Shown: positions 13,415 through 23,649 of the stretch, in pieces
Numbering within the stretch: the stretch's first letter is position 1
Layout of the letters: each line of letters starts with the position of its first letter
Notes under the pieces: model-generated
What the model saw: only the letters and a program-made list of their open reading frames with translations
The model's database searches: none
What the model was told of the DNA's origin: nothing
Made by a program: the position numbers and the translations under genes
Source of the DNA: Pholis gunnellus
Lineage: Eukaryota > Chordata > Actinopteri > Perciformes > Pholidae
DNA: 64,000 nucleotides
NCBI GenBank assembly: GCA_910591455.2
Contig: OU342824.1
Coordinates: 1,856,001-1,920,000 of the forward strand
Direction of reading: 5' to 3'

Positions 13415-13670
13415 TATGCGGCGTGTGGTGTTCAATGTATGGCTCTTGTAAATAAATGATTCTGTGTCGGCAGAATCGATAGTGCTCGTACAGGAAGTCA
13501 TCATGATGTGATAACGGATTTTGGCGATCTCGAAGAACTCTCTCCCTATAAAACGCTAATCTAACTAATATCGCTTCCTCTTCGATGGGATCTCTGAGGA
13601 AGGGAGCTGATAATTTTTTCCGGGGCAGTGGCAGCTTATCCAGCTCAAGCCTGCGCTGGAGCAGGTTCAA
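13326..13670 (-). pseudogene. Harbinger transposase N-terminal exon fragment
   Basis: The 114-residue frame includes FYRERVLRDRQNPL followed by DFLYEHYRFCRHRI. This matches the conserved start of fish HARBI1-like transposases, in which an RDR-x-PL segment precedes a YERYRF-like motif. Similarity stops near the YLQ residues, where an intron or deletion would begin. No DDE catalytic residues are present, so this cannot encode an active enzyme. It lies minus-strand near the right terminus of the Harbinger element. The start codon is uncertain because the reading frame runs into the foldback arm. Confidence 0.6.
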
Positions 13671-14238
13671 GCATATGGATGTGTTGCTATGGTGATTTTG
13701 CCAAACTTGCTTCGAGGAACCGAAAAGCCTGATTTATGTAATCTCATCCTGAAAATTATCCTGCTAACTCAGCTAGCCACGTACGAGGAACGGGGCCCAG
13801 GACAGGATCCCACACTGATCCTCTTAACATTAATAACAAAGTTAATTTCATGTCAAAATGAAATAAATACGTGAACAACAATGTGACTACATCCTGTATG
13901 GGTCACATTCTTCTAAAGATAAAAATATTAATTTCCCCAGATATTAGTTTACATCACCGCAAATATGAATACAAAACACATCACATGTATTTTAGAGCAT
14001 CCAAAATATGCTTTCCAGGTCAGATCAGAGTTGAATCACTGAATCCAAATATTATAATGCATGTTTGATTCCTATATTTAAAAATGTTTGAAAATTATCA
14101 TCCCACAACAGTGATATTCAGAGATTAACTTAGGGTTGTAATTGTTTTAGCCTGAACACATTGGTCAATTGTTATTGGGGTGGATATGTATAGATATGTT
14201 AATTTATTATAATCTTCTAATAAATGAAGTATATGTAC

Positions 14239-14884
14239 TGTTAGGTTCAGAACCTCTCAGAACTGTGGAAGGCCGCATGTTGAAAAGCAGCCCAGAGGAG
14301 AAGAAGCCCCCCCCCCCTTTGCTCCCATTCTGATGGAGGACAGGAATCGGCAGGTCCAGATCAAAATCACAAGATATTTAATAACCAACAGAAGCCAAAA
14401 CAGCTGCAAACCGAAGTACACCATGAATGATAAAACAAACATAATATTCCATAAATGTGAGACCCCGTTCAGGCCACCCAGCAAACTGGTGTGTTCACTG
14501 GATGGCCCCAAGGAAGTCTGACTCTCTCCTGGGATTCACAGCCCTTTGTCCCCCCAAAGTTACATTCCTGAGCCCATCGATCAGCTCCCACGATTGGCTC
14601 ATCCAATAAGTCCCTCCTGGGCAGATGACCCATTGTTCTGTTCTTCTCACCTAGGTCAGCCAGCTTCGTTCCAACCCCCGCTGGCAGACACCTCCTTACA
14701 TTCTTGGGGCCAGTTCCTTTGATTCGCCAAACCCCCGCTTCCAGTACACTCCTCACACCTTCCTCTTACAGCATGAAATTACCTCTGATGATGAGATTAC
14801 TTCTTGGTCTAAACTCTTACATGTAAACACACTGTAACATATAATATCAATGCTAGGAGCGCTTTAAAACTTAAATCCCTCACA
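14239..14884 (-). repeat. 3' LTR of the non-autonomous element
   Basis: 646 bp, the left copy on the plus strand and the 3' LTR of this minus-strand element. It contains an ATTAAA polyadenylation-type signal on the minus strand. Its GCGGCCTTCCAC block recurs in the solo LTR at 41272-41952, indicating related families. The 95-residue minus ORF inside it also occurs in the right LTR and has no recognisable domain. Confidence 0.9.
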
Positions 14885-14900
14885 ATTCCCCCCTTTCTCA
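14885..14900 (-). other. Polypurine tract
   Basis: On the minus strand this reads TGAGAAAGGGGGGAAT and abuts the TGTGAGGG start of the 3' LTR. This is the expected position for the plus-strand primer of reverse transcription, and it fixes the element's orientation as minus. Confidence 0.75.
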
Positions 14901-17900
14901 CTGTTCACAGTGAGAATATTAAACAGTTATATCTATCAATACATCATCTACTCATAACTGGTTGCTCTGTATATCTGTTTCAATAATTGTCGATCAATCT
15001 CTGCAGGAATCCACTTGAACATCTGCATTAACAATTCTTGAGGCTAATACATTCAAAAGCATTTCTAACAGTTCTCGTGTAGCATTTCTAAAATAAGTAC
15101 AAGCTGTGTAGGGAAAAGGATCATTCTTTACACATAGGTGTCATCATGTGTAAGCAGAATAGGTGTTACAATTTACATGGTAAAAACAGTAGACAACACA
15201 TTGTGCCTCTAAGGCCACATAGTTCCAGGTGTTTCATCATCGTCCAACCGTGGTGAATTTGCTTTTCACTCGTGTCAATTTAGTGATACATCAAAATTAT
15301 AACCTGCACTGTACAGTTACCAAAATAAAAGTATAAGATTCAATCTCCTTCCATGTCCTATCTCCTAAAGTCCTATGACTGAATTAGAAGACTTGGATTT
15401 TAGTCATATCTTTAACAAAGGTTGCAATTTTTCATGACGTTACCAAATACAAAATGTGGATCTATCTTTATAACAAAATAAAAAATTACAGACAAAATTC
15501 CAAAATGACATTACATATCCCCCCTTTGCCACGCTATCTCTGCTGTAAACTAATTTAGCGTAACAATGGAAGCGATCATGTGGCAATTGTCTAGGCTTAT
15601 TCATTCACAATTTATAATAATTGAATACCACAAGTATGGAATATTTTTGCAGGCACACTTAAGGCACAATTCTACAGGCATCAGCTGCAGAAATTCCTGT
15701 TCAAGAGAAACAAAACTGTTATGCATCTCCATCTTTATTACTGTTGTTTATCAAGATCCCTTGTGCTTCTGAAGTCAGTGTATTGTGTCTGACTTGCTGC
15801 AGGTCAGACATCACAGCATTCCTGGGCCTCGTAAAGAACACTTGTGGAATCTCCCCCTCTTACAACTCAGATTGTGTGGGAGACAGAGAAACAGAGACAC
15901 AGCAGTACTTTTGTCCAATACACTAATTTTAACCATTATAACATAACCTTTCCACTTCTCTAAGTCATACTTCTTCTAACCTTCCTCTAGTTCACATAAC
16001 ATATGTGCTGTGCAGTGAAGTGAATCAGCCTGCATGTGACATTCCTAACATCTATACCTTAATAGTTAACGTGACTTGTTTTAACTTTCCAAATCCTTCA
16101 ATTTCATTCGAATACACTTGCTGTGAGTGGTGTTTGTCTAGTTTCTAATGTGTGTATTAAATGTACGAGTTTGTTATTTAAGAATCTAAAGTTAACTCAC
16201 CCTCTTTGTTGTATTGTGTGCATCACCATCACTAGGGGTCCACTCCGCTTGCCTGCTGCACCCCCCCAGTCTGATTGCTGATTGTCGATCCCTTCACCCA
16301 CTCCTTGTTGTTCATGGAGGATGAGCAGCCTCTTCTTTGATATTCAAGCTGCCACTTTTATGGCACCCAAAGGCTTCAGTTGGTGTGTGTCAAAGTCTCA
16401 AAGTCTCTGCCCCCCCTTTCAGCTTCCTCTCATGGCCTGATACCTTATCAGCTGAGCATCCTTGCATCTGTGCTGATGAAACTTCTCTGTCCATGTCACA
16501 CAATTCTCCTATGTGATGTTTTCCAGGCTCATGGATGGCGGAAAGTCTTCAGTCAGGGCTGACACTGTAGATCTTGAATGAGTCTCGTTCATCTTCTTCA
16601 TCCTCGGCATGTTGAGTGGTGTCGCCCATGTTGTTTGTGGGTGAGGAGCATACGGCAGCGAAGTGGAGTCCCAGATCAGGATTCACTCGACCATGTACCT
16701 CGACTAAAAACAAACAAAACAAAAAACTACCCAAAGTTCAGTAGTAAAAGTTAGAATACATCTTCACTAATCTGTAGTTGGCTACAATGTTGAGATCAAA
16801 TTTAAAAATGACAATCCAATTCTTAGATTTCTCTCTGTGTGTGTGTGTTTATCATCTGCTTCACCTTTTTCTCTGCTCCAAGCACACTCAAAGTTGATCA
16901 CAATTTTCCTTAGGCAAAAACTGCCTTTTCAAGGAACCCCAATTTGATCCATCCTTCCAATTATTTGATTATCAAAACATCATTATGTATATTACCAAAA
17001 ATATTCTATGTCCCAATTCTGTGCACTTTTAAATCCCAATTTGACTCAAAAAACAAACAAACAAAATAAAACAAAACCTAAAACAAAACAAAACAAAACC
17101 CCAAAATGAACAAAACCCAAAATAAACAAACCAATTTTTTATCAGAGTCAATTTTCCAAATTTCAGTATCTCAAAGAAATCTGATTTCTGGCTTTAAATT
17201 AATTAAGCACCCCCCTTGGTACTCCTAAGTCATCTTTGCAAACTTGGCTATAAAATGAGCCTCTCGCCGAAGTTGATGTAAACATTATGCAGGCTAGGAG
17301 CGTTCAATAAACTCTCTACTCCGTCTACCCTCGAATCTCTATTCCGACTGTAGCCCTGACTGAGTGAAAAATTAAGTATTTTCCATTACAATTAAAAATT
17401 GTAAAATTAAAAATTATGAAACTTAAAATTCTGAATTAAAATATAAAATAAAAAATTACAACTGCTGGAATCAAAGTCTAAATCAACTATGCAAGTTGAA
17501 ATATTGAATCAAAGTTAACAATTGTAGAATAAAATTGAATTAAAACTGAAAGTCAAAATATTGGATTAAAGCTAAACGTACCATCTGAAGTTAAATTATT
17601 GAATTGAAACTAATTACCAATCGTACAAGTACATGTAAAATTATCTACGGTAGTCTAAAATGCTATATTGATACTAAGCAACAATTGAAGTCACTATGCA
17701 AGTTAAAAGATTATAGAGTCAAAAACAATGAATGCTACAAGTTTGTCATCAAAAACTTACTTTTGTAATCGATCTACCAATCTACTGGGTGGCGTATTGT
17801 AGTTAACTATTTTGCAGTTCTAAACAGATTTCATCTCTAGGTTTTCTGGGTAATGGAGTTTTCTGTAATCATCATGCAATTACTCATCCAAACCGCTAGT

Positions 17901-18910
17901 TGTGCAGAGTTCTCTTCTTCTTCTATGGTTTTTCAACCGGATGTTACCGGAAACAGCTTGTAGCTAATGCTAGCAGCTACCTCGCTTCGTCTTCTAACGA
18001 AACAAGCTAAGCTAACTGGCGAAAACGTTACACAAAGCACCATAGTTTGAACTCAATAACGTGCCGAATTCACACACTATATTTCTGCTAGACCGTGCTT
18101 TGACTTCTCCACATGCACCGGTTATTTTATAATCTCCTCGTTTATCCAACTATCTATAGTAAGCACCGGAGCAGGCCTTTAGCTCCCGCTCACCAGCATT
18201 CACGCCTTACTTCAACACAACGATCTTTCACAACGCTATTTTCAGCACTGCAACAATCATTTATCACAAAATACAACAGTCAATACAATGTACTATTATC
18301 CCTTTATTTCTCATTTATCCACCCCAGATTATAATCCCCTGAACTCAAGTCAATACCAGCGTTTCGCGACTGCTAGCTTCCAACCAGTGGAGCTAACAAA
18401 AACGTGACCCGTTCTTTCGGCTTTTTTAAGCTTGTATTACATTTATTCCCTCCCGTATATTTGAGCCTTTAGTTTACTAGACCCAAGACGCTAATGCAAT
18501 AACCAGAAGAGCCGTCACCTTCTCCTAAAATACGTCAGTTCGCGTCTCAGTCCGCCTTAGCTCACTAAATGCTCTAACAATATTACACTCGTCTAAACCA
18601 TGTTCAAACTACCAAATTAACATTACACTCATCCAAACTTCATTTAGACTACCAAATTAACACTCGCTCAAATTTCACAATTCAGAGCTACCAACTCATC
18701 CAACCTTTGTTTGGACTACCTAATTAAACATCACAAACAATTTGCATTCGGTCCGCAACTGCTCCTCTGTAACTTATAGTCATTTACCTGCTTCCTGCAG
18801 CCTCTCCTCCACGTGTCCAGCTTTTGGGGCTGCCAACCACGAACACCCTCTTCGTGGCCACTCCGAAAATGTCCGTGATTCACGACCCGTCCAGCTTTCC
18901 ACGAGTCCAG
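14901..18910 (-). other. Non-coding interior of the LTR element
   Basis: No retroviral domain is found in either orientation. The interior has AAAC-rich low-complexity sequence near 17047-17100. On the plus strand it has a CTATAAAATG box near 17250 followed by AATAAA near 17308. That pair looks like part of another, opposite-oriented LTR nested inside, but no bounded element could be drawn. Confidence 0.6.
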
Positions 18911-18918
18911 TCGAGAGG

Positions 18919-18936
18919 TCCCATCTGGGTCGCCAA
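18919..18936 (-). other. Primer-binding site
   Basis: On the minus strand TGGCGACCCAGATGGGAC lies two bases inside the 5' LTR. It starts with TGG, complementary to a tRNA CCA end. The implied tRNA 3' end resembles an arginine tRNA, but the exact primer is not certain. Confidence 0.65.
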
Positions 18937-18938
18937 AT

Positions 18939-19585
18939 TGTTAGGTTCAGAACCTCTCAGAACTGTGGAAGGCCGCATGTTGAAAAGCAGCCCAGAGGAG
19001 AAGAAGCCCCCCCCCCCCTTTGCTCCCATTCTGATGGAGGACAGGAATCGGCAGGTCCAGATCAAAATCACAAGATATTTAATAACCAACAGAAGCCAAA
19101 ACAGCTGCAAACCGAAGTACACCATGAATGATAAAACAAACATAATATTCCATAAATGTGAGACCCCGTTCAGGCCACCCAGCAAACTGGTGTGTTCACT
19201 GGATGGCCCCAAGGAAGTCTGACTCTCTCCTGGGATTCACAGCCCTTTGTCCCCCCAAAGTTACATTCCTGAGCCCATCGATCAGCTCCCACGATTGGCT
19301 CATCCAATAAGTCCCTCCTGGGCAGATGACCCATTGTTCTGTTCTTCTCACCTAGGTCAGCCAGCTTCGTTCCAACCCCCGCTGGCAGACACCTCCTTAC
19401 ATTCTTGGGGCCAGTTCCTTTGATTCGCCAAACCCCCGCTTCCAGTACACTCCTCACACCTTCCTCTTACAGCATGAAATTACCTCTGATGATGAGATTA
19501 CTTCTTGGTCTAAACTCTTACATGTAAACACACTGTAACATATAATATCAATGCTAGGAGCGCTTTAAAACTTAAATCCCTCACA
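18939..19585 (-). repeat. 5' LTR of the non-autonomous element
   Basis: 647 bp. Apart from one extra C in the poly-C run near 19010, I found no difference from the left LTR. As the 5' LTR it would hold the promoter of the minus-strand transcript. Confidence 0.9.
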
Positions 19586-19929
19586 GTACGTATGTATATG
19601 TACGTATATGTATATGTATGTAATATATGGGTGAAGGGGTCAGTTTGTGTTTTCTTCAGGATTTAGTTTGGTTCATTTAAAATGATCAAGATTAAATAAT
19701 ATTTACAATGCACCACCAGTAAACAACATTTTCCTTTATAATGTATCAAATCTGGAGTCGGTTGTTTTAAAACAGTTATGTGAATAGCTCTGAAATGTAA
19801 TAGTGTAGTTAGTTATGTTAGCAGGTTGTAATGAAGTTATTTTTAAACCTTTGTTCTAATTCTAACTGATGTAAAAAGAATGACTGAAAATACAGGTGGA
19901 TGGACCATAATAAAACCAACAATAACAAC

Positions 19930-19960
19930 TTAAAGTTAAAAGGAATTTTATTCCCAATGT
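19930..19960 (-). terminator. Candidate polyadenylation signal
   Basis: The minus strand reads GGGAATAAAATTCC. It lies downstream of the minus-strand reading frame at 21014-21427 and of the GC-rich repeat, so it could end a transcript covering both. No cleavage evidence is available. Confidence 0.35.
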
Positions 19961-20094
19961 AATACAGTTCAACATAACATGTAACAATATGTTAGAAAAT
20001 GAACAAGTACATTCAGCATTTCACATCATAATACCGCGGGCACCGCTCCACTGAGGCACTCATGTGTTAACTTCAACACAGCAAATGTGTAAAC

Positions 20095-21015
20095 CATTCG
20101 CCGTCAAGTCAAGGCTCGGCTCCGCCGTCAACTGCCGACAGACTCCGCCCCACCCCTTCGCCGTCTATCAAGGCTCCGCTCCGCCGTCAACTGCCGACAG
20201 GCTCCGCCACGTCCCGCTCCGCCGTCAAGTGCAGACAGACTCGACGGGCTCCGCTCCAACGTCTAGGGCCGACAAGCACGCGAATGCCGACAAGCTCCGC
20301 CGAGCCACAAGCTCCGCCGGCCACAAGCTCCACCGAACCGACAGGCTCTGCCAACGCCAACAAACTCCGCCGAATCCGACAAACTCGGCCGATGCCGACA
20401 AACTCCGCCGATGCCGACAGGCTCCGCCAATGCCGACAGGCTCCACCGAACCGACAGCCTCCGCCAATGCCAACAAACTCCACCGAATCCGACAAACTCT
20501 GCCGCCGATGCCGACAGGCTCCTCCGATGCCGACAGGCTCTGCCAATGCCGACAAGCTCCACCGATCCGACAGTCTCAGGAAACTGTCGGATCGGCGGCG
20601 CTGCTCCGCCGAGCTTTACGCTCGGCGGAGCCTGTCGGACGCTCGGCGGATACTGTCGGATCGGCGGTGCCGCTCCGCCGAGCATGACGCTCGGCGGAAC
20701 CTGTCAGATCGGTGGAGCTGCTCCGCCGAGCGACAGGCTCGGCGGAGCCATGAAGGCAAGGCTCCGGCGTCAAGGCTCAAGGCTCCGCCGTCTAGGCTCA
20801 GGCTTCGCCGTCTACACTCAGGCTCCAGCGTCAAGGCACAAGGCTTCGCCGTCAAGGCTCCGCCGTCAAGGCTCAAGGCCGCCGTCTAGGCTCCGCTCCC
20901 TCCGCCGTCATGGCTCAAGGCTCGGCGCCGCCGTCATGGCTCCGCGCCGCCGTCAAGGCTCCGCTCCGCCGTCATGGCTCAAGGCTCCGCTCCGCTCCGC
21001 CGAGTCTGCAAGTTC
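20095..21015. repeat. GC-rich degenerate minisatellite with strand switch
   Basis: About 0.9 kb is built from GCCGACAGGCTCCGCC-like and GCCGTCAAGGCTCCG-like units. Orientation changes near 20570-20640, where units appear as inverted pairs and can form hairpins. Base composition contrasts sharply with the AT-rich surroundings. Unit periodicity keeps several frames open on both strands (for example 20064-20687 plus, 20263-20685 minus). Because open frames exist in every phase, they are best read as repeat artefacts. A non-coding transcript or a 3' UTR role for the flanking minus-strand frame is possible. Confidence 0.8.
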
Positions 21016-21427
21016 AGATGCAAAGTGACAATCTGAGGTCCGCTGCTGACCTTTTATAGCGCCGTGGTGGCGTCGTTTCCATGACATTTACTGACGTATG
21101 CGCGTCCGTTGTCATGCACCTGATAGCAACAGAGACTCTGTTTTTATTTAAAAATCTAGAATCATAGAAATGCTCATCAAAGCACTGAACTTCAAGCACT
21201 CTAATAAGAAAGAGTAACTTCTCCTCCTGGGGTAGAACATGATTTATCTGACCAAATAAGTGCTTCCCATGATACTGTGTTTTTAGTGGCAGCAGAGATG
21301 CAGTCCTGTATGTCTGTCCATTTACAGTCAGTGAATGTGTAACATAAATGATGCTAATTGTGAAATCTTTGTGCATGGATGACTTAAGTCCTTCGAGTAT
21401 AAGATCATCTTTCTTTAAAGAACCAAT
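21014..21427 (-). pseudogene. Minus-strand reading frame, C-terminal exon, split by a hAT insertion
   Basis: The frame ends at 21014. From the first ATG it gives 120 residues, with segments such as SLTVNGQTYRTASLLPL and GQINHVLPQEEKLLFLI. This alternating hydrophobic pattern resembles the C-terminal module of multi-copy, transposon-associated fish proteins. I cannot name the family securely. The frame stays open upstream of the ATG to the 21428 hAT boundary. It continues in phase on the far side at 26083-26127 if that element and one duplication copy are removed. Downstream lie the GC-rich repeat and an AATAAA. It is interrupted and presumed non-functional. Confidence 0.5.
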
Positions 21428-21621
21428 CAGTGGCGGCTGGTGGAAAATGTTCTAGGTAGGGCCATCCAATCAATTTCAGAAAACATCCCAGTATGATTTA
21501 ATGCAAACCAATTAAGGTATCAAACGCGCATTACTACTTTGCAGTTAAATATTTAACATTTATTCCAACACGAAAAAAAGCAGTAAATAACATCTTATTT
21601 TTGTCACCCTCACAGGCAATT

Positions 21622-21623
<2 letters not shown>

Positions 21624-21665
<42 letters not shown>
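21624..21665. repeat. (TA)n microsatellite
   Basis: About 21 TA units inside the hAT left arm. The equivalent tract of the second left-end copy is at 25184-25243 and is longer. Confidence 0.95.
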
Positions 21666-21671
<6 letters not shown>

Positions 21672-21674
21672 AAT

Positions 21675-22710
21675 AATGACGACTATAATACATTTAATTT
21701 CATTATATTTTTTAAATAAAGATGTCTACATTTCCCTTTCTCTCCTGTAAACTAAGCTCTTTTTTATTCTACTAAGTAAATAATCAATGTGAACAATTTG
21801 ATATTCAAGGAGGGATTTGGTAATCCTAAAATCAGTATGGTGGCACCAAACATCCTGAGCCAAATAACAAAAAGTGGTAGCAGTCAAAGTCTATTCTGAA
21901 TCCAAAGTTACAGGTCAGATATGCTACTGGTTTACACGACAGGAGTTTGGTGCAAGTATCTTACCACAGCATCCTGTCAGGATTCCTGTCTGAACCATTG
22001 TGTGTTAACCTCTGTTTTCCCCGAACCTCCTCTCCTGATTCCACTGATCACCGCCTGGCTGCTTATCAACCCTGGCCCTGCAGGCCTGGGTAGTCTTACC
22101 TCTGTTCCGTGAATTATCAGTTGATATTTTCCTGGACTAACTTCCTTCCTCTCCACTATGGTTGTAGATTATTCGCTGTTCTGCCTGGCCTCCGGTGTCG
22201 AGCCACGGGACTCACATCGTCGATTTGGCGACCTGTGTCGGACCACGGGCTCCACACATCCTCGCCTTTAAATCCTGGTGAAATAAAATCTGTTTTGCCA
22301 GACTCTGTCTCCTGTGGTCTTGCTATTGGGTCCTCATGTTGACCTCCCGTGACACATCCTACATCAGACCCACGGGAAGCTTGAAGTGAGCTCTGAGGCA
22401 GACTGGCGCAAAGACTTCCTGTCCCCAGGTAGCACTGAAAACTGGCCGACCATCTTTACACTCTGCTGACGGCAGCCTGCGGCTTGCCCCACACAGCGAA
22501 CTAAGCCACACAGTGACCTATCACTGGCAGGACTCAAGAGCGCGACTGAGTCTTCCCCCCAGTTCAAACACTCACCGTCAGCATTGGCTCCGAGAAGCCA
22601 GCTACTACCTGGGGGCAGTTCTGAAAATATGCTGCGGCCTACCTCAGAGCTGTCCAGCTGTCCTCTGTGGAGTTGTTTTTTTTCCATACTATACAACATT
22701 TCTACAACTG
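21675..22710 (+). repeat. Tandem duplication, copy A (carries an LTR insertion)
   Basis: Matches 22897-23547 closely, with scattered substitutions, once the LTR insertion at 21975-22354 and one 5-bp duplication are removed; both are then 651 bp. Shared landmarks are AATGACGACTA at the start, GGCACCAAACATCCTGAGCC in the middle and TTTCTACAACTG at the end. Apparent ORFs in A and B are similar only because of the duplication. Confidence 0.85.
21975..22354 (+). mobile_element. Solo LTR, 380 bp, with 5-bp TSD CATCC
   Basis: Starts TGTCAGGATTCC and ends CCCGTGACA, with CATCC at 21970-21974 and 22355-22359. The duplicate copy B has a single uninterrupted CATCC at the matching place, giving a paralogous empty site. 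An AATAAA lies near 22283. The 5-bp duplication and TG...CA ends fit a gypsy/ERV-type LTR. It inserted after the local duplication, unless copy B lost it exactly. Confidence 0.88.
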
Positions 22711-22728
22711 TGTGATTATAAATACCGT

Positions 22729-22890
22729 GGCTCATTGGGTAGAGGGGGTCGTCCGGTAACCGCGAGGGTGGCGGTTTCATCCTTGGCTGCTACATGTCCT
22801 GTGCCGAAGTATACCTGAGCAAGACACTAAACCCAGCCCACTGCTCCCAATATGCTAGGGATTGGTTAAATGCAGAGCTTGAATTTCATA
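22729..22890 (+). repeat. tRNA-derived SINE-like repeat
   Basis: Opens GTGGCTCATTGGGTAGAG, an A-box-like tRNA start, and carries GGCGGTTTCATCC, a B-box-like block. This order is typical of tRNA-derived fish SINEs. It sits between tandem copies A and B. Confidence 0.6.
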
Positions 22891-22896
22891 TGTATA

Positions 22897-23547
22897 TAAT
22901 GACGACTAGAATACATTTAATTTCACTATATTTTTTAAATAAAGATGTCTACATTTCCCTTTCTCTCCTGTAAGCTAAGCTCTTTTTTATTCTACTAAGT
23001 TAATAATCAATGTGAACAATTTGATATTCAAGGAGGGATTTGGTAATCCTAAAATCAGTCTGGTGGCACCAAACATCCTGAGCCAAATAACAAAAAGTGG
23101 TAGCAGTCAAAGTCTATTCTGAATCCAAAGTTACAGGTCAGATATGCTACTGGTTTACACGACAGGAGTTTGGTGCAAGTATCTTACCACAGCATCCTAC
23201 ATCAGACCCACGGGAAGCTTTAAGTGAGCTCTGAGGCAGACTGGCGCAAAGACTTCCTGCCGCCAGGTAGCACTGAAAACTGGCCGACCATCTTTACACT
23301 CTGCTGACGGCAGCCTGCGGCTTGCCCCACACAGCGAAGTAAGCCACACAGTGACCTATCATTGGCAGGACTCAAGAGCGCGACTGAGTCTTCCCCCCAG
23401 TTCAAACACTCACCGTCAGCATTGGCTCCGAGAAGCCAGCTACTACCTGGGGGCAGTTCTGAAAATATGCTGCAGCCTACCTCAGAGCTGTCCAACTGTC
23501 CTCTGTGGAGTTGTTTTTTTCCATACTATACAACATTTCTACAACTG
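22897..23547 (+). repeat. Tandem duplication, copy B (no LTR)
   Basis: 651 bp, matching copy A without the LTR. A more diverged partial repeat of its tail follows at about 23548-23650, around GAGTCTTCCCCACAGTTCGA. No gene is supported here. Confidence 0.85.
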
Positions 23548-23649
23548 CAGTTGGCAGAGCGCTACCGAGTCTTCCCCACAGTTCGAACGCTCACCGTCAC
23601 CTTTGGTTCCGAGAAGCCATGGGCTACTATCCAGAATGTAGTTGTTAAC

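Larger units (their letters stand above)
11391..13798 (+). mobile_element. PIF/Harbinger-type DNA transposon remnant
   Basis: Perfect 22-bp terminal inverted repeats begin GGGCCCCGTTCCTCGT at 11391 and end at 13798. A short plus-strand reading frame near 11560-11650 resembles the start of a Myb/SANT-like protein. A minus-strand frame at 13326-13670 resembles the N-terminus of a Harbinger transposase. That two-gene arrangement is typical of PIF/Harbinger elements. The catalytic exons are missing, and the centre is occupied by a later insertion (12243-13414). A clean 3-bp target duplication is not visible. Confidence 0.72.
14239..19585 (-). mobile_element. Non-autonomous LTR retroelement, 5.35 kb, minus strand
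   Basis: Two direct repeats of 646 and 647 bp (14239-14884, 18939-19585) begin TGTTAGGTTCAG and end CCCTCACA on the plus strand. The element is flanked by exact 4-bp GTAC duplications (14235-14238, 19586-19589). On the minus strand a primer-binding-like TGGCGACCCAGATGGGAC follows the 5' LTR at once, and a purine tract (14885-14900) precedes the 3' LTR. The roughly 4.05-kb interior has no gag, protease, RT, integrase or env reading frame. The visible LTR difference is one base in a C-run, implying recent insertion. Movement would need proteins supplied in trans. Confidence 0.88.

Noticed and set aside
14469..19457. Same 95-residue minus ORF found twice
   Set aside because: The identity comes from the two LTRs. 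The sequence has no recognisable domain.
20064..21028. Long ORFs of 120-207 residues on both strands
   Set aside because: They overlap in several frames and are Pro/Arg/Ser-rich products of the GC-rich tandem repeat. A repeat without stops gives open frames in every phase.
21041..21062. TATA box (GCTATAAAAGG) on the minus strand heading the minisatellite
   Set aside because: The bases lie inside the minus-strand reading frame at 21014-21427 (RRYKRSAADL), so the motif may be coincidental. I kept only the polyadenylation signal as a weak feature.
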